Part shown: positions 11,967 through 23,898 of the stretch, in pieces
Layout of the letters: the number at the start of each line of letters is the position of its first letter
How positions within the stretch are numbered: position 1 is the first letter of the stretch
Source: Pohlia nutans
Taxonomy: Eukaryota; Streptophyta; Bryopsida; Bryales; Mniaceae
DNA: 64,000 nt
Assembly: GCA_022496805.1 (NCBI GenBank)
Contig: CM040085.1
Location: 33,323,811-33,387,810, forward strand
Reading direction: 5' to 3'
Notes under the pieces: model-generated
The model's database searches: none
The model's input: only the letters and a program-made list of their open reading frames with translations
What the model was told of the DNA's origin: nothing
Made by a program: the position numbers and the translations under genes

Positions 11967-12303
11967 ATTTGTGGATGAAATTTGTTGTAATGAGTTGAAA
12001 TGTAATACTCTAAGTGTAGTCATTTTTGGAGATTTTTGGTTGCTTAATTTTATGAGTTGGATTTTTCAAAAGCACTTTTGACTTAAGATCTTAGAAATTT
12101 TTGGTGAATGACTGCAACATGAAATAAGGCACAAAAATTTCACAAATCATCCCCTTTCTAATTAGTTAAGAAATGCATGAAGCTAACTTTCCTTAAAATC
12201 TATAGTAAAAACCCACAATGCAAAAAATGCACAGCAAATGAGAAAACATAGCTCAATTATGTACATCATCCAAAAATTGGAAGCTTGGGAAGTTAGGGGT
12301 TAA
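11967..12303 (+). mobile_element. Right half of the split family-A MITE
   Basis: It continues the element started at 7142: GAAATGTAATACTCTAAG, the TGCATGAAGCTAACTTTCC block, and the terminal AGTTAGGGGTTAA with TTAA at 12300-12303. Orientation agrees with the left half. Confidence 0.8.
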
Positions 12304-13130
12304 ACCACACTGAACCGTAGTTGGAAAACATGCGCATGATTTTTTTTTTTTCTCATAGACACTGCAATTATTGGAATTAAGAGACATGTAATATACTATT
12401 GGAAAGGTCTTAGAAAGGTCTTGGAAATGTCCTTTCAACATTATCTTATATGCCTCCTCGATAAGAAAATTGCAGTGGATATGAGGAAAAAAAGTCTTTT
12501 CACTTGTTTCCAATTGCAGTTTAGGGTTTAAAGAGCTATACCTGAAATCCAATGTAGTTTTTTTTCCTGATACAAGTGAAATTTCAGTGAAATTTTTTCT
12601 TTTACAAGTGAGTGTATACCAAATTTTTTCTTTTACACATGAATCACAAAGCGGGTGTTTAATTTCATTGTTCACATTATTTTTCAAAACTAATTTTGAT
12701 GAATAATTGTAAGAATATATATGAAGTTTCATTACAGTTCCTATTAATGCTCTTAATCAATTTTAGTGAGCAATTATGGAAATATACATGCGTAATCATT
12801 GGTGCATGAACAGTCGTATGAATATCCACCTTACTCCATTTGCATTGTAACAATGTTGTATTAGTACAAATTTGATTTTAATTTTAGGAAATACATGGCA
12901 CATTTATCTTTATTGTAACAACACTATATAAGCTTTAATAAACTATCTTTAATCAAAATTGCGCATAATATTATGCATCAATGTTGTAACAATATAGAAA
13001 ATCATGATTTTTGGTATGTAAAAAAATAAAATTTAATGTAACATATATTTAAAAGAGAAAATACAATATGAATAGTGTTAGTTACTACTAGCTATATCCA
13101 TTTTCTAAACCCTGATTGTCTTCTACGACT
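12304..13130. other. AT-rich intergenic DNA, no gene seen
   Basis: No coding region or repeat border is recognised between the MITE end and the left target-site duplication of the 15 kb element. Confidence 0.4.
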
Positions 13131-13142
13131 TTGTTGCAACAC
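13131..13142. repeat. Left target-site duplication of the 15 kb element
   Basis: The 12-mer TTGTTGCAACAC occurs here and again at 28320-28331, immediately outside both inverted-repeat ends. Mutator-like elements usually duplicate 8-11 bp, so part of the 12-bp identity may be chance or target preference. Confidence 0.75.
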
Positions 13143-13256
13143 CGGGAATGCTAGCATGTGAGCCTGGGAGCGTGAGCCTGAGAGCCCAAGAGCCTGAGAG
13201 CCTAGAAAATGTTGAATTTTTTTTTCAATTTTTCTGTAAGGGACCTATAACCGTGG
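13143..13256 (+). repeat. Left terminal inverted repeat with GAGCC array
   Basis: It contains six or so GAGCC words within 65 bp and then a T-rich stretch ending GGACCTATAACCGTGG. The inverse counterpart is at 28139-28319. Confidence 0.75.
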
Positions 13257-13715
13257 AATCAGTATTAATGGGATTTGGAGATGTCTTGAACTCTTGAGTT
13301 GAAAATTTCAGGGGTTTAGTGTCAAGGGCTCTGAGATTGAACATAGAAAAGTTAAACATGAACAAAAGAGTTAACAATTCAATGACCTTGGAGAATAGAA
13401 GGGTTTACCGATGTGAAGTACAACACGGATGGAATTTGGAGGGTTTTTAAAATGTAATGTAAGATGTGTTTATGTCACAGACTACATCAATGCAAATTAA
13501 TTAGGGAAATTTTAGGGTCTTGGTGTCAAGGGTTTACAGATTGAACATAATTCAAGTTAAACATGAAGGAAAGTGTTAAGGGTTCAGTGAGGTTGGAGAA
13601 TAGAAAAGTTTGGCGATCTGAAGTACTACACACATATAAAAAATCCAAAGTAGTGGCCCTTTTAGTCTCACTACAAATACCATATAGAAAGTAGTACAAA
13701 TATGTGGAGAGAACA

Positions 13716-16700
13716 TCAATGTTCCTCTAAATCATCACTAGAATCACTGGTATCAATGGACCTTGAGCAAGAGCTAGATGTAGAGCCGTGCGGCGAACTA
13801 ATACCATCACAATCAGACTCCTCAGCCTCAATATCAAAGTATACAAGTGCGTCAGAATTCAACAGCTTTGGGTTTGGAATGTGATCCCTAACACCGTGAC
13901 CTGCAAGAGCTTGAGCTATAGGCTCAATGTAGGAAGGCAAATGAAAAGGTTTCGGTGGGCTCTCTAGAAACTCCGGCCTTGCAAAAAAAGGCCTCTGCAC
14001 GGTAGAAATCGTGGTCTTCATTTTTCTGCACAACAGAACAATATACACATGAGACCAAAGTGATCAATAATTCATCATACAAAGTATCAATTGGAATGAT
14101 TAAATTCTAACTACTTACTGAATCGAGATTTCTTCAACACTTGAACGAACGCTGATGGAACTGCGTCTGGATCCTCTAATGCAGATGATGATGCCACGAC
14201 GGCTGCGGGTTCGGGTTTACGGACACGTCGCATAGACAAGAGCAGTCCATCGAATAGCTCTTGGTCCTCTTCGAGTGCCACAATGTGGCGTTGCACGCGG
14301 CGGCATGCCAACAATGAGGCACCTAAACAAATGCATACAACAAAAAAACATAGAACAATTAGCACGAGAAAGTAAAGGAGAAATTAAAACAAATAGAAAG
14401 AATACAATGAAATGGAAGAAATAAAATCCAAGTAATATAGAGAGAGAATATATGAAATATACACCTGTCATAGCGGTGCAATCCAAGACAACATCACTGG
14501 GGCGAGATGAAGCCTCAATCAACATCTGAATGAACTGACTATCCTTCTCACGAGGGCCTCGCCAAGGCTTAATTCCATTCATTTTTTGAGAGGCCTTGGT
14601 GGTGAAATTCTGTAACATGTCATCAAAACCCACATCTAATCCAAGAGCCTCGAGAGATGGAATAGATCGAAATGCAAACCGTGCAGGAGCACCCTGAGGT
14701 AACTGACGAACCAATAGATAAACACCAAAACGCTGAGTCTGCAACATATGGAACCAAAAGAGTTAGTTAATAGTAACAGCAAAACAATAATGAATATTTA
14801 CAAACTAGTTAGTGAATGATGATTTACCGTCTTGAGATGGTTGACTGGTGATGCCAAATGGAGCCTATTCATGCAAGTCCAATCCTTGAACAACGTAAAA
14901 CCTGTTGCTTTACCGTAACCAAGGATGTTAGCCTTAGTTGACTGCCTATACGGGTGGACAATGATAATAGCGCCATCATCAACCAAGTGGTTGTCCACAA
15001 AATCAAAAATTGGATCAAGCCAATCGTCTTCAGCTGCATTCCATGGTGGAATCTGTCCTGGCGGATCCGAAATGGTGGGAACGGGTAGGTTCTCTGGCAT
15101 GTCCACAAGAATCAAATCCACGCACGGATCCTTGCAAGACTCTCCTTTGAATACTCTTGGGCGGTCCGCTTTGTGCTACGAAATATAAAACTTACAAAAG
15201 TGAGTGAACTAAAAAACCCACCTAAAACCAAACAAAATAAATTGAAGTATGAAGAGTCTAAGAAGTATGCAAGCATCATACCCCATCCAAAAACTTCTGA
15301 ATCTCCTCAAACATCTTTGGAAGACGGTCATCTTCATTTTGTGGAAGAGCAGCTGCGAGTGAGGTGTTCAGGACCAACTCATTGATCTCGTGGTCCTCTC
15401 CTAAATCAACCACATCACGAATTTGGCCACAAAATGCCTTGTCTTGCGATAGCTCCAAATACCCAGAATCCCTCTTAGTACCCCGCTGCTCCTGATTGTG
15501 ATGGTGAGATTCTGCATCAACAACACTGGAAGCTGATGGCTTTGGGACCTCTTGTGCCTTTGGATTCTTCTTCTTCTCTTCCTTCTTGGCAATCTTCTCA
15601 GCTGCCTTGTCGATCTTTGCTTGCACACGAGCGGCTACCTTCTCTTGTTGTTGAGTAATCTTCATTGCCTTCTTCTAGTCTTCAGCTTCAACTTTGGCAA
15701 TGAGTTTAAGCCGTGCTTTTTCGTCAAGGTTCTCCAACTCACCATCCAGCAAGGCAGGTTTATCAGCAGTCTCAGCCGAGGATCTGAGATCCTTTTCTTC
15801 TGCATGAGCATACCCCAAGACACAGTCCAAATACCACCCAACACCCTTGATATGGGTGCTTGTCCAAATCTTCAGCTGTGGCAAAGAAAACATGCACAAC
15901 TCGGAATTATGATCCATCCAACTTTCAAGAAACACAGGGAGGTCAGCCTTTGCGATAGCCTTCTTCACTAAAAGCTCATGCTTGAAATACCTGCAGACAT
16001 ACAACATAATTCAATACTCTTTCAATAATTTTCAAATACATGTGAAGAAGAATAGTTAAAAAGAGTTCAAAGATATACCGAACGAAATATACCTATAGAC
16101 CACGCGTTTGACCACAAGATCGCTATCCTTGAAGTCCTTGAAAGAATCTGATTTCTTGAAGTGATCGGTCCCCTTGAAGTTATTTAAGAATGCCTTGTCC
16201 CAAAGCTTGATTCGCCATGACTCGACGAACTCCGAAATAGTCCTTGGCTCTGTTGCAACATTCATTTTCACTGTAATGTTGTCTTTATGAATGATGATAT
16301 CGTACAACTCCACCGCCGAATCCTCAATCTACAACACAACAGTTAATGCATGAAAACTGTGTCAATCAATAGTACAGAAATAAACTAAAATTAAACTGGA
16401 ACTCAATCATAACGAATGCAATTATAACAAGTGCATTCACTCACCCCTGCCCACCATGCCGCCCTTACAAGAAAGGAGTTGAGGCGGTCCTCATTCACTG
16501 GTTTCAATGGAAATCGCACCGCCTCCCTCGTGTGAACAGAAGAATTCCACCACTTTATCCATCGATGTTTATGATGTGGAGGAACAGAAGTCGTGGCAAT
16601 AAGCTGAAGTTTTTCCAGAGTTAGCTCCAATTGCGAAGCATTCATACTCCAATGCCTTTGAATCTGCGAACATAACAAAATTTAGTGCATTTTGAAGTGA

Positions 16701-19700
16701 ATATGAATTCATCAAAAGAGGCAAGAGAAATAATAAAAGGGAACATACCTCCTCCAGAAATTCGGGGCCATGTGCCGGATTTGCCACGGCAATCATCTTG
16801 CCCAACTTAACCATCAACTTGGTAGTCTTGTCTTTGATGCCTTGCTTCATTGCAGCTGCAATTCCTTCTTTTGTGACATCTTCAGGACTAGTCTCCTCTC
16901 GATATACTAGTACAGCTGTGTCACCTGCAGCGGCAATCTCTTGCTACATGCACATCAACAATTAGAGAGATAATATGAGTACTTACTGATTTCCTGGATT
17001 TCAATGAATCAAACATTGAGTAATCACTGAATAGTGGAGTGAGGGTGCAAATATTACCCGAAACATAAGAGATGTGAAGACATCTGATTGCAAACTGGAC
17101 CATCCCCTCTTCACTGAATTCTGGCACCTATCTAATTCCTCACGACTCAAAAGCTCGGAGAAGTGATCCAATGGCATGGTGCCAAACTTGCGAACTTGGT
17201 AAAGTTGATGAACAAGATTGGTCTTGACATGAGAGAACTCAATCTGCCTAAAAGACAAGAGACAAGCTCAAAGATAATTAGTACAAGAAAATTAGCATAT
17301 TAGAATATATAATCAAAATCATATACATCAAACATAGAAGAAATATTATCACTCACTTGTTAATGTCATTTATGACGTTCAAAAGCATTCCAACTCGCCC
17401 TTTGGTCTCCAAAATGATAGTATCCACTGAATAATGCCATGATGGAACATCGTTGTAAAGCCTGGTAATATGATTCATCCAAACAATTCGTCGGTGGTTC
17501 CCATCGCAAATAAAGAACATCTTACCCTTCATAAACCGTGTCGAATCTTGGGAGTCAAGATACTCATCGAATTTGTCGCTTTCGGATTGCCATATCGGTC
17601 CCCAATCACTGCGATCCTTTGAAGAAACGTGCTCTCCAACACCTTGCTCGTTTGTAAGGGATACGTAGAATACACAAGCGCCTTCTCGATAGCCATGAAC
17701 GAATTCCTGTTCAAGTTTCACAAGATCACACTGCAATGTGGGTCTCACCATGGGCATGACAACAAGGCGGCATAATGGGATGTTGTGACGTGATATGTGA
17801 GCCGGCTGCAGACGAAGTGCAGCAAGTGCTGCAACTGTGTTAATCTTCTGGGACAGTCGTATATCATCTTCACTCAATCCGCCCACAGTTTGTATAACAG
17901 GAGTGTCCTCGTCCTCGTCATCGCCATCACCTCCAATCACAGGCTGAGGTGTATCATCTTCCTCATCAGAATCTTCTGAGATACTTAACGGAGTGTTTGG
18001 TACCTGCATAATTGAATTTCCAAATAGAGAGAAACGTACGTTAGAAAGATATGACATGTAGCTCAGCGATGCACAACAAGATGCTCAACAAGCACCTGAC
18101 AAGCAACTATAACCCGAGACCACGAAAAAAATATGTTCAAGAAATACTCGTGACGACAATATTGAGGACACGGCGTTCACGCTCATCACGCTCATCACGC
18201 GATTCCGCTCGTCATGCACTGGCGCACGTCACGTTTTCGCGCTCGTCACGCAGTGCCACTCGTCACGCATTCGCTCTCGTCACGCAGCACTAGACTGGCC
18301 ACACGCGGACCCCTTCTCTCCACATGCCACTATACCAAATGAGAGAAGGAACAGAATCAGAACACCGAAGACCCCAGGATGGAAGCCGCGGCCACACTCG
18401 AAACGCGATTTCACGCATATTGCACATGCGTTCTTGCTCGTCACGAAGCACAACAAAGCCCTCAGACGAACCCCTAGACAGTGCCATCGACACGAAGCCC
18501 ACAATCCAATCTCTACAATAATTTCGCACGACTCGCCACGACTCGTCACGCACGCGTTGCACGCGCACTCACGACTCGCCACCCCAGGCCACGTCCAAAC
18601 CAGGGCTCGCCACGCACAAGTTGCACGCGGCCTCATGACTCGCCACCCCCGTTTCACAACGAAACCAGGGCTCGCCACGACACGCGTGGCACGCCATTGC
18701 ACAACTCGCCACCCCTGCCACACCAAAACCAGGACTCCCCACGACACGCGTGGCACGCCATTGCACGACTCGAGCCCGCGCCACCAGCGTGACCGCCACG
18801 CGCACGCCACTGGCTCCTCGTGGGCGGGCTTTTTAGAATCATGTATTTGGAGCCCCGAAGTGAGGCGTCGGCCCCGACGCCACTCCTGGCCTCGCCAAAA
18901 ACATGAATCGCCACGACGCGTGGGTCACGCCAACTCACGACTCGCAACCCCTCCCCACACCAAAACCAGGGCTCGCCACGCACGAGTGGCACGCCAACTC
19001 ACGACTGGCCACCCCAGCTACACCAAAACCAAGGCTCGCCACGACACGCGTAGCACGCCAACTCACGACCCCCCACCCCATGCCACACCAAAACCAGGGC
19101 TCGCCACGCACGAGTGGCACGCCATTGCGTGACTCGCAACCCCTGCCACACCAAAACCAGGGCTCGCCACGACACGCGTGGCACGCCATTGCGCGACTGG
19201 AGCCCGCGCCACGAGCGTGGCCGCCACGCGCGCGCCACGGGCTCCTCGTGGGCGGGCTTTTTCAAATCATGTTTTTGGAGCCCCGAAGTGAGGCGTCGGC
19301 CCCAACGGCACTCCTAGCCTCGCCAAAAACATGAATCGCCACGACGCGTGGGTCACGTCAACTCACAACTCGCAACCCCTCCTCACGACAAAACCAGGGC
19401 TCGCCACGCACGAGGGTCACGCCAACTCACGACTCGCAACTCCTCTTCACGACAAAACCAGGGCTCGCCACGCACGAGGGTCACGCCAACTCACGAGCCC
19501 CCACCCCATGCCACACCTAAATCAGGGCTTGCCACGCACGAGTGGCACGCCATTGCGCGACTCGCCACCCCTGCCACACCAAAACCAGGGTTCGCCACGA
19601 CACGCGTGGCACGCCAACTCACGACTCGCCACCCCTGCCTCACCAAAACCAGGGCTTGCCACGACAAGCGTGGCACGCCTTTGCGCGACTCGAGCCCGCG

Positions 19701-21140
19701 CCACGAGCGTGGCCGCCACGCCCGCACCACGGGCTCCTCGTGGGCGGGCTTTTTCAAATCATGTTTTTGGAGCCCCGAAGTGAGGCGTCGGCCCCGACGG
19801 CACTCTTGGCCTCGCCAAAAACATGAATCGCCAGGACGCGTGGGTCACGTCAACTCACGACTCGCAACCCCTGGCCATGTCCAAATCTCGAATCGCCACG
19901 ACACGCGTTGCACACGCACTTACGACTCCCCACTTCTTGCCAGGACAAAATCACGACTCACCACGCACGCGTTGCACGCGGCCTCACAACTCGAGCCCGC
20001 GCCACGACATTATCACGACGCGTCACGCACGCGTTGCACGCGGTCTCTCAACTCGAGCCCGCCACCACAATCCAGGCTTAGTAACTTATGATCCAAGACT
20101 CGATGGGTGCAATGACGAGGTCAGATTGACATGGCACGTCATGCTCCTCTGACCCACAGATTCCCAACAAAGAGTTCTCCAATTTCCCAAGCAAGAACAC
20201 GCATAGAACGAGCGTGGATGACGAAGAAAATTCCAACCGTGTAAACACCCTAAATCGAGCCCCTGTGCAAATGGATCCCAGGGTGGACACGACCCCCACG
20301 CGCGGCACTCGCACGCGCTCGTCATCAAGCCAAATTCGAGAACCCCATACCCGTCATTGCGTCTCAACCAAAGTAATTCAAGAGCAAGTCCCGGACTCCT
20401 GGATTACTCCCGAGACCACAACCTCAGCTCCACAATACATTTTAAAAATCTCCAAGGCCACAAGGATGAGGTCACAAGCATCGACAACACCATGATCCAA
20501 ACATTGAGGCATGCGGCCTTCATAACACTAGGATCAGGGTCCCATTGGGTCCAATTACTCAGCCAAACAATATGACTCGCAACATCAGTCTTCACGAGTC
20601 GTTGATTCACTAGCAGTCGATGGCCCTAAAGCCAAATAATGTGTACAATGAACACTCCACATTGCCCCACCATCGACACGGTTCCGAGTAGTCAAACCAG
20701 GGACAAAATAACGTGAATCACAACGCTACCAACTCAGACAGAGGGAGAACTCGCATTGACTTGGCTTGTTATAGGCGTGACATCGGTCGTTTTGCAAGGA
20801 ACTCTTGAACTAGCTCCAACTGCACCCAAGCATTCGAGCCAAATACATTACAAGGAAAGCTGGACTTACGTTTCTTGACGGCTGCAGATCGGGTGGATCA
20901 TGTTGCACGCTCGCTGGTTCAGGTTGCACTCTCGCTACTGGAACTTCGCATCTCGCGATGGGTACCTGTAGAAATTGAATTTAGGTCATGCAAATTTTGG
21001 GACATGGCTAACTTGAATTCAGGAGCAACATTTCTACAACTACACGCCCTGAAAATGGAATGAGGATTCACCTCTGACTCGACACTGTCTTGAGGTGGAT
21101 CTGGCATTTTGGCGGCCAGCTTCCCTCTTCTTCCCGTCAT
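13716..21140 (-). CDS. ParB-like domain plus N6/N4 DNA methyltransferase-like protein (transposon cargo; probably damaged)
   Basis: Minus-strand gene reconstructed from splice signals. Exons: 21140-21072, 20965-20870, 18003-17357, 17247-17058, 16943-16749, 16663-16445, 16328-16093, 15990-15282, 15175-14828, 14738-14465, 14322-14119 and a last block 14025-13716. All junctions to 14119 are GT-AG and phase-consistent, giving just over 1,060 codons. Exon 3 has an acidic stretch and then a ParB-like region ending in ICDGNHRRIVW, compare the DGxHR motif of ParB/sulfiredoxin-fold proteins. Exon 8 is rich in Lys/Glu. Exons 9-11 resemble a beta-class N6/N4 methyltransferase: LILVDMPEN sits where DPPY is expected, followed by VVLDCTAMTGASLLACRR and HIVALEED, like the AdoMet-binding motif. 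DPPY is not conserved, so activity is doubtful. Two lesions: an in-frame TAG at 15675-15677, and a one-base phase mismatch into the last block. Function is inferred from motifs only; the first two exons are the least certain. Confidence 0.6.
18004..20869 (-). other. Large intron of the methyltransferase-like gene
   Basis: Donor C|GTAAGT at 20870/20869 and acceptor TATGCAG|GTA at 18004/18003 join two phase-0 exons. The intron holds the GC-rich satellite at 18170-20075. Confidence 0.5.
18170..20075. repeat. GC-rich satellite with 60-bp subunits in higher-order blocks
   Basis: Subunits of about 60 bp are built on words like ACCAGGGCTCGCCACGACAC and GTGGCACGCCA. They are grouped into longer blocks that each carry GGAGCCCCGAAGTGAGGCG followed by a TCGGCCCCGACG palindrome; these recur near 18850, 19278 and 19763, so blocks are about 430-490 bp. 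Long open frames in all phases here are a product of the repeat, not genes. The first part (18170-18290) is a simpler array of CGCTCGTCACGC words. Confidence 0.9.
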
Positions 21141-21172
21141 GGACACCTGCACATAAACCGCATTTGATGAAT

Positions 21173-21730
21173 TAATGCCAACTACTTTGTGTAAATCTAT
21201 GCAGCATCAACTTGAACTTGAACTTGAACTTAACCGGAATGAACTTGAACGGTGTGCCATTTTCCATTATCGAGCTCCGTATTCTACTCACTCTCGGAGC
21301 TCGCCACGCTTGCGTTCTTTCCCAACTCTGCAGCCCGCTTTCAAGAAAACCCGGTGTCACCCAGATCTACCCTAAATTTCTTACGACAGTGGCACTAGGA
21401 AATACGATACAATGCTCGTTCAGTCTTGTTCAACAAGAGTATCAAGCTGATTGTGTACACAACCCCAATCACGCGCACTCACTAATACAGATCACTAGCA
21501 CAACCCTAGGGTTTCACACGCTCCTTCACTAGCATTCCCAAGACGTGGCGATCTTGTTTAGCACGTTGGAAAGCATCGTCATAACATGGGAGAGCACACG
21601 ACATAGAATCTGGACGATGCAAGCTTTCAATCACAATGGCAGCATGGGGCGGCATCCAGGCTGTGGCGGAGCAGCGGAGCTGTGAGAAGGCGGAGCAGTG
21701 AAGAGAATGATCTCCCCGATGCTGCAGCTG
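21173..21730. promoter_or_regulatory. Presumed promoter side of the methyltransferase-like gene
   Basis: No convincing gene. The stretch lies immediately upstream of the proposed first coding exon. An in-frame reading GTG TCC precedes the ATG at 21140 after an AG acceptor-like site, so another 5' exon could lie here. Includes a short CTTGAA repeat near 21209. Confidence 0.25.
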
Positions 21731-21839
21731 ATGCCAGAGCCATCGGGATCAGTGGGTCCCTCCCCCATTGTGGTCCCCTCTCTCAACGCCCTCTAATTTT
21801 TACTCATCCCAACGCCCTCATCCCAACAACAATACACAT

Positions 21840-22280
21840 CTTCCACTCTATATAATACTTCTAATGTTTAGTATGACGAATTCAACACTAATAAAGAAAA
21901 ATATTTCTCTTACAGTTGGTCGTGCAGCACTGCCCTTGTACACTTCTTCACTACATGACTGGTCCCTTGCTTGTGCAACAACAGCTTCTTGCAGACTCGC
22001 CAAGTTCGTAACGTCCTCCTCCCCGAAATCAATCCTCAGTCCAGCGCTATTCTCAACTCCAGTCAATCGCGAGATATGCTTGGTCGATCTCATCCTTGAA
22101 CGCTCTAATTCCTTTCTGCTCGAGAACCGTAGACCCCGTCTCCTTCTCCGCTTCTGCACACTTGCAATCTCCGAGTGACATGAACTTCCATCCAGCATCT
22201 GCCCAGTCGTTAGTCCAGCATAGTAGAGCTTTCTTTGGATGCATTATCAAAATTTCTTGGCAAGTTGAGCACACGCAGAG
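21840..22280 (-). pseudogene. Possible coding fragment of unknown identity
   Basis: On the minus strand one frame reads from a CSTCQEILIMHPKKALLCW segment to AFKDEIDQAYLAID. Another frame then continues with RLTGVENSAGLRIDFGEEDV and LASLQEAVVAQARD. The join near 22080 would need a frameshift or an intron. The composition looks coding, but I do not recognise the protein and cannot fix a start. Confidence 0.3.
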
Positions 22281-22729
22281 CCGAACAAAAACCCAAATAA
22301 TGTTCCCATTGACAATCCACAGCTTTATGAGTAGTATTTCTGTGTATCTCGCCCAACGATGCTATTTATAATTACTCGTGCCCACTACGCCATGCTCTGT
22401 CAAATCATGGAAAAGCCGTGTCCATCTCTTGCAATTACGGATGCTTGCTTTAGAGTGACCTTCTTGCCAACATGACAATATCTATTATGGTTTACCAATT
22501 TCTAACTTCGATGTCTAAGTCCTTGCTATATATATCGCTAACTACACTATACTCCAGTAGTTTTTTACTAGACATACTTTTAATCAGTCAGTCGTGAGCA
22601 ACACAACCCATGTGAATTATTGTGCAAGTTGACGTCTAAAATTGACTACAATGCTAGAATTTATACGAAGAGCTAGAGAACTAGAACATCACATTCTGAT
22701 CTAACTCCATCTTTGACTATATCTTAGCG
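22281..22729. other. Intergenic region between divergent element genes
   Basis: No coding region is seen. It separates the minus-strand fragment from the plus-strand 157-aa gene and may hold the latter's promoter; TATATATA-like words occur near 22529. Confidence 0.3.
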
Positions 22730-23203
22730 ATGGATGCTTCGGGGCCTCGCTGCGCTGAAGAGGTGCTCAACTTGGAAACCAATGTGAGACTGGGGACACG
22801 AAGCGAAGAAGACTATCCCGTTGTGTCCAGGAATGGACGATTGGTGCAGATGTCGAATCCCATCAACAGCTTGGAAGGTGCACTGGAATTGTGGATGGGC
22901 GAATTCCCAAACTGTCAAGACATCGACATCGACCTCGCAATCATCTTGCTAGACAAAGATCGACTTCGATTCTACCGAGTCCCGTGTGGAATTTGGGACT
23001 CCCTCCCTCGACCTCCTCTTGTCTGGAGGCTCATGTGGTCTCATTATGTCTGCCAATTGTTGGGACTCCCCGATCCTTGCAACCTCGAAAGCGAGGGTGT
23101 TCCAATCGTGCCAGAAGAGATTGCAACTGCCGTCCAAGAATTCTTTGACGATGAACCCAAGCCTCCGTTTTGGGGTTCCGTTCCAAACACCCTGCCCATC
23201 TAA
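22730..23203 (+). CDS. Unknown 157-aa protein within the 15 kb element
   Basis: The ATG at 22730 opens an uninterrupted 157-codon frame. The product is acidic overall, rich in Pro, Leu and Trp, and has a central segment with AIILLDKDRLRFYRVPCG and a tail ending FWGSVPNTLPI. No signal peptide, membrane segment or known motif is visible. Coding character is good: acidic and hydrophobic residues alternate, and the frame uses normal codons. It lies 695 bp upstream of the transposase and in the same direction, so it is a candidate accessory gene of the element. I do not recognise a family and propose no function. Confidence 0.55.
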   Translation: MDASGPRCAEEVLNLETNVRLGTRSEEDYPVVSRNGRLVQMSNPINSLEGALELWMGEFPNCQDIDIDLAIILLDKDRLRFYRVPCGIWDSLPRPPLVWRLMWSHYVCQLLGLPDPCNLESEGVPIVPEEIATAVQEFFDDEPKPPFWGSVPNTLPI

Positions 23204-23898
23204 TCCCCGGGTCATTGAGAATATTCTGGAGCTAGGTCACTAGAAGCTGCAGGTTAGAGTATTCTGATTAAAGTAGACATTCTTGTACCTAGCATGAAGT
23301 TTTTTAAGTAGCAATTAATTTACAATAGCATACGTTCTTTATTTTTTATTCAATTATCATTATGATAATGCGCGTCATAGAAGCTTTCTCTATAGTTCAT
23401 ATAGATTAGTCCTACAAAAAGCTGCACTTTCGAAAAGACTGTGTCTTCATAGTATAAATAAAACTCAACGACAACTTCTTCACTTGAATATTATATCACT
23501 TTATGTTGTGTGACCAAGGCAACTCTGAATTAGATTCTTTCCACTATCATTACATCCACACATGAACTTTGAACTGCGAGCTGATGCATGTGACACAATA
23601 CAATCTATTTCTATTTTAATTTGCCTGCGCCGTATAACATTCTGACATTGTTTGCTTTAGCCGTCTACTTAAAGTGAAATTGATGTCAGTTGCAAGGCGG
23701 CTCCAATCTTAGACCTATCTCACTGTCTACTTTTTAATTTTGACCATGACACTGAATATAGTTACTCCCCAGGAAACGACACCATGTTATATACTCAAAC
23801 TTATTTCATTGTGCATCACAATCCATCTTCTACTGTCTTCTTTACCAATTTGTTTTTCTTTCTTCACCAACTAGTATTGCTCTCGCCCAATATTTCCT
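23204..23898. other. AT-rich spacer upstream of the transposase
   Basis: No coding region is seen. Probably the 3' UTR of the 157-aa gene followed by the transposase promoter. Confidence 0.35.

Noticed and set aside
18280..20152. Many long open frames on both strands
   Set aside because: They come from GC-rich tandem repeats that lack stop codons in several phases; no start context or domain.
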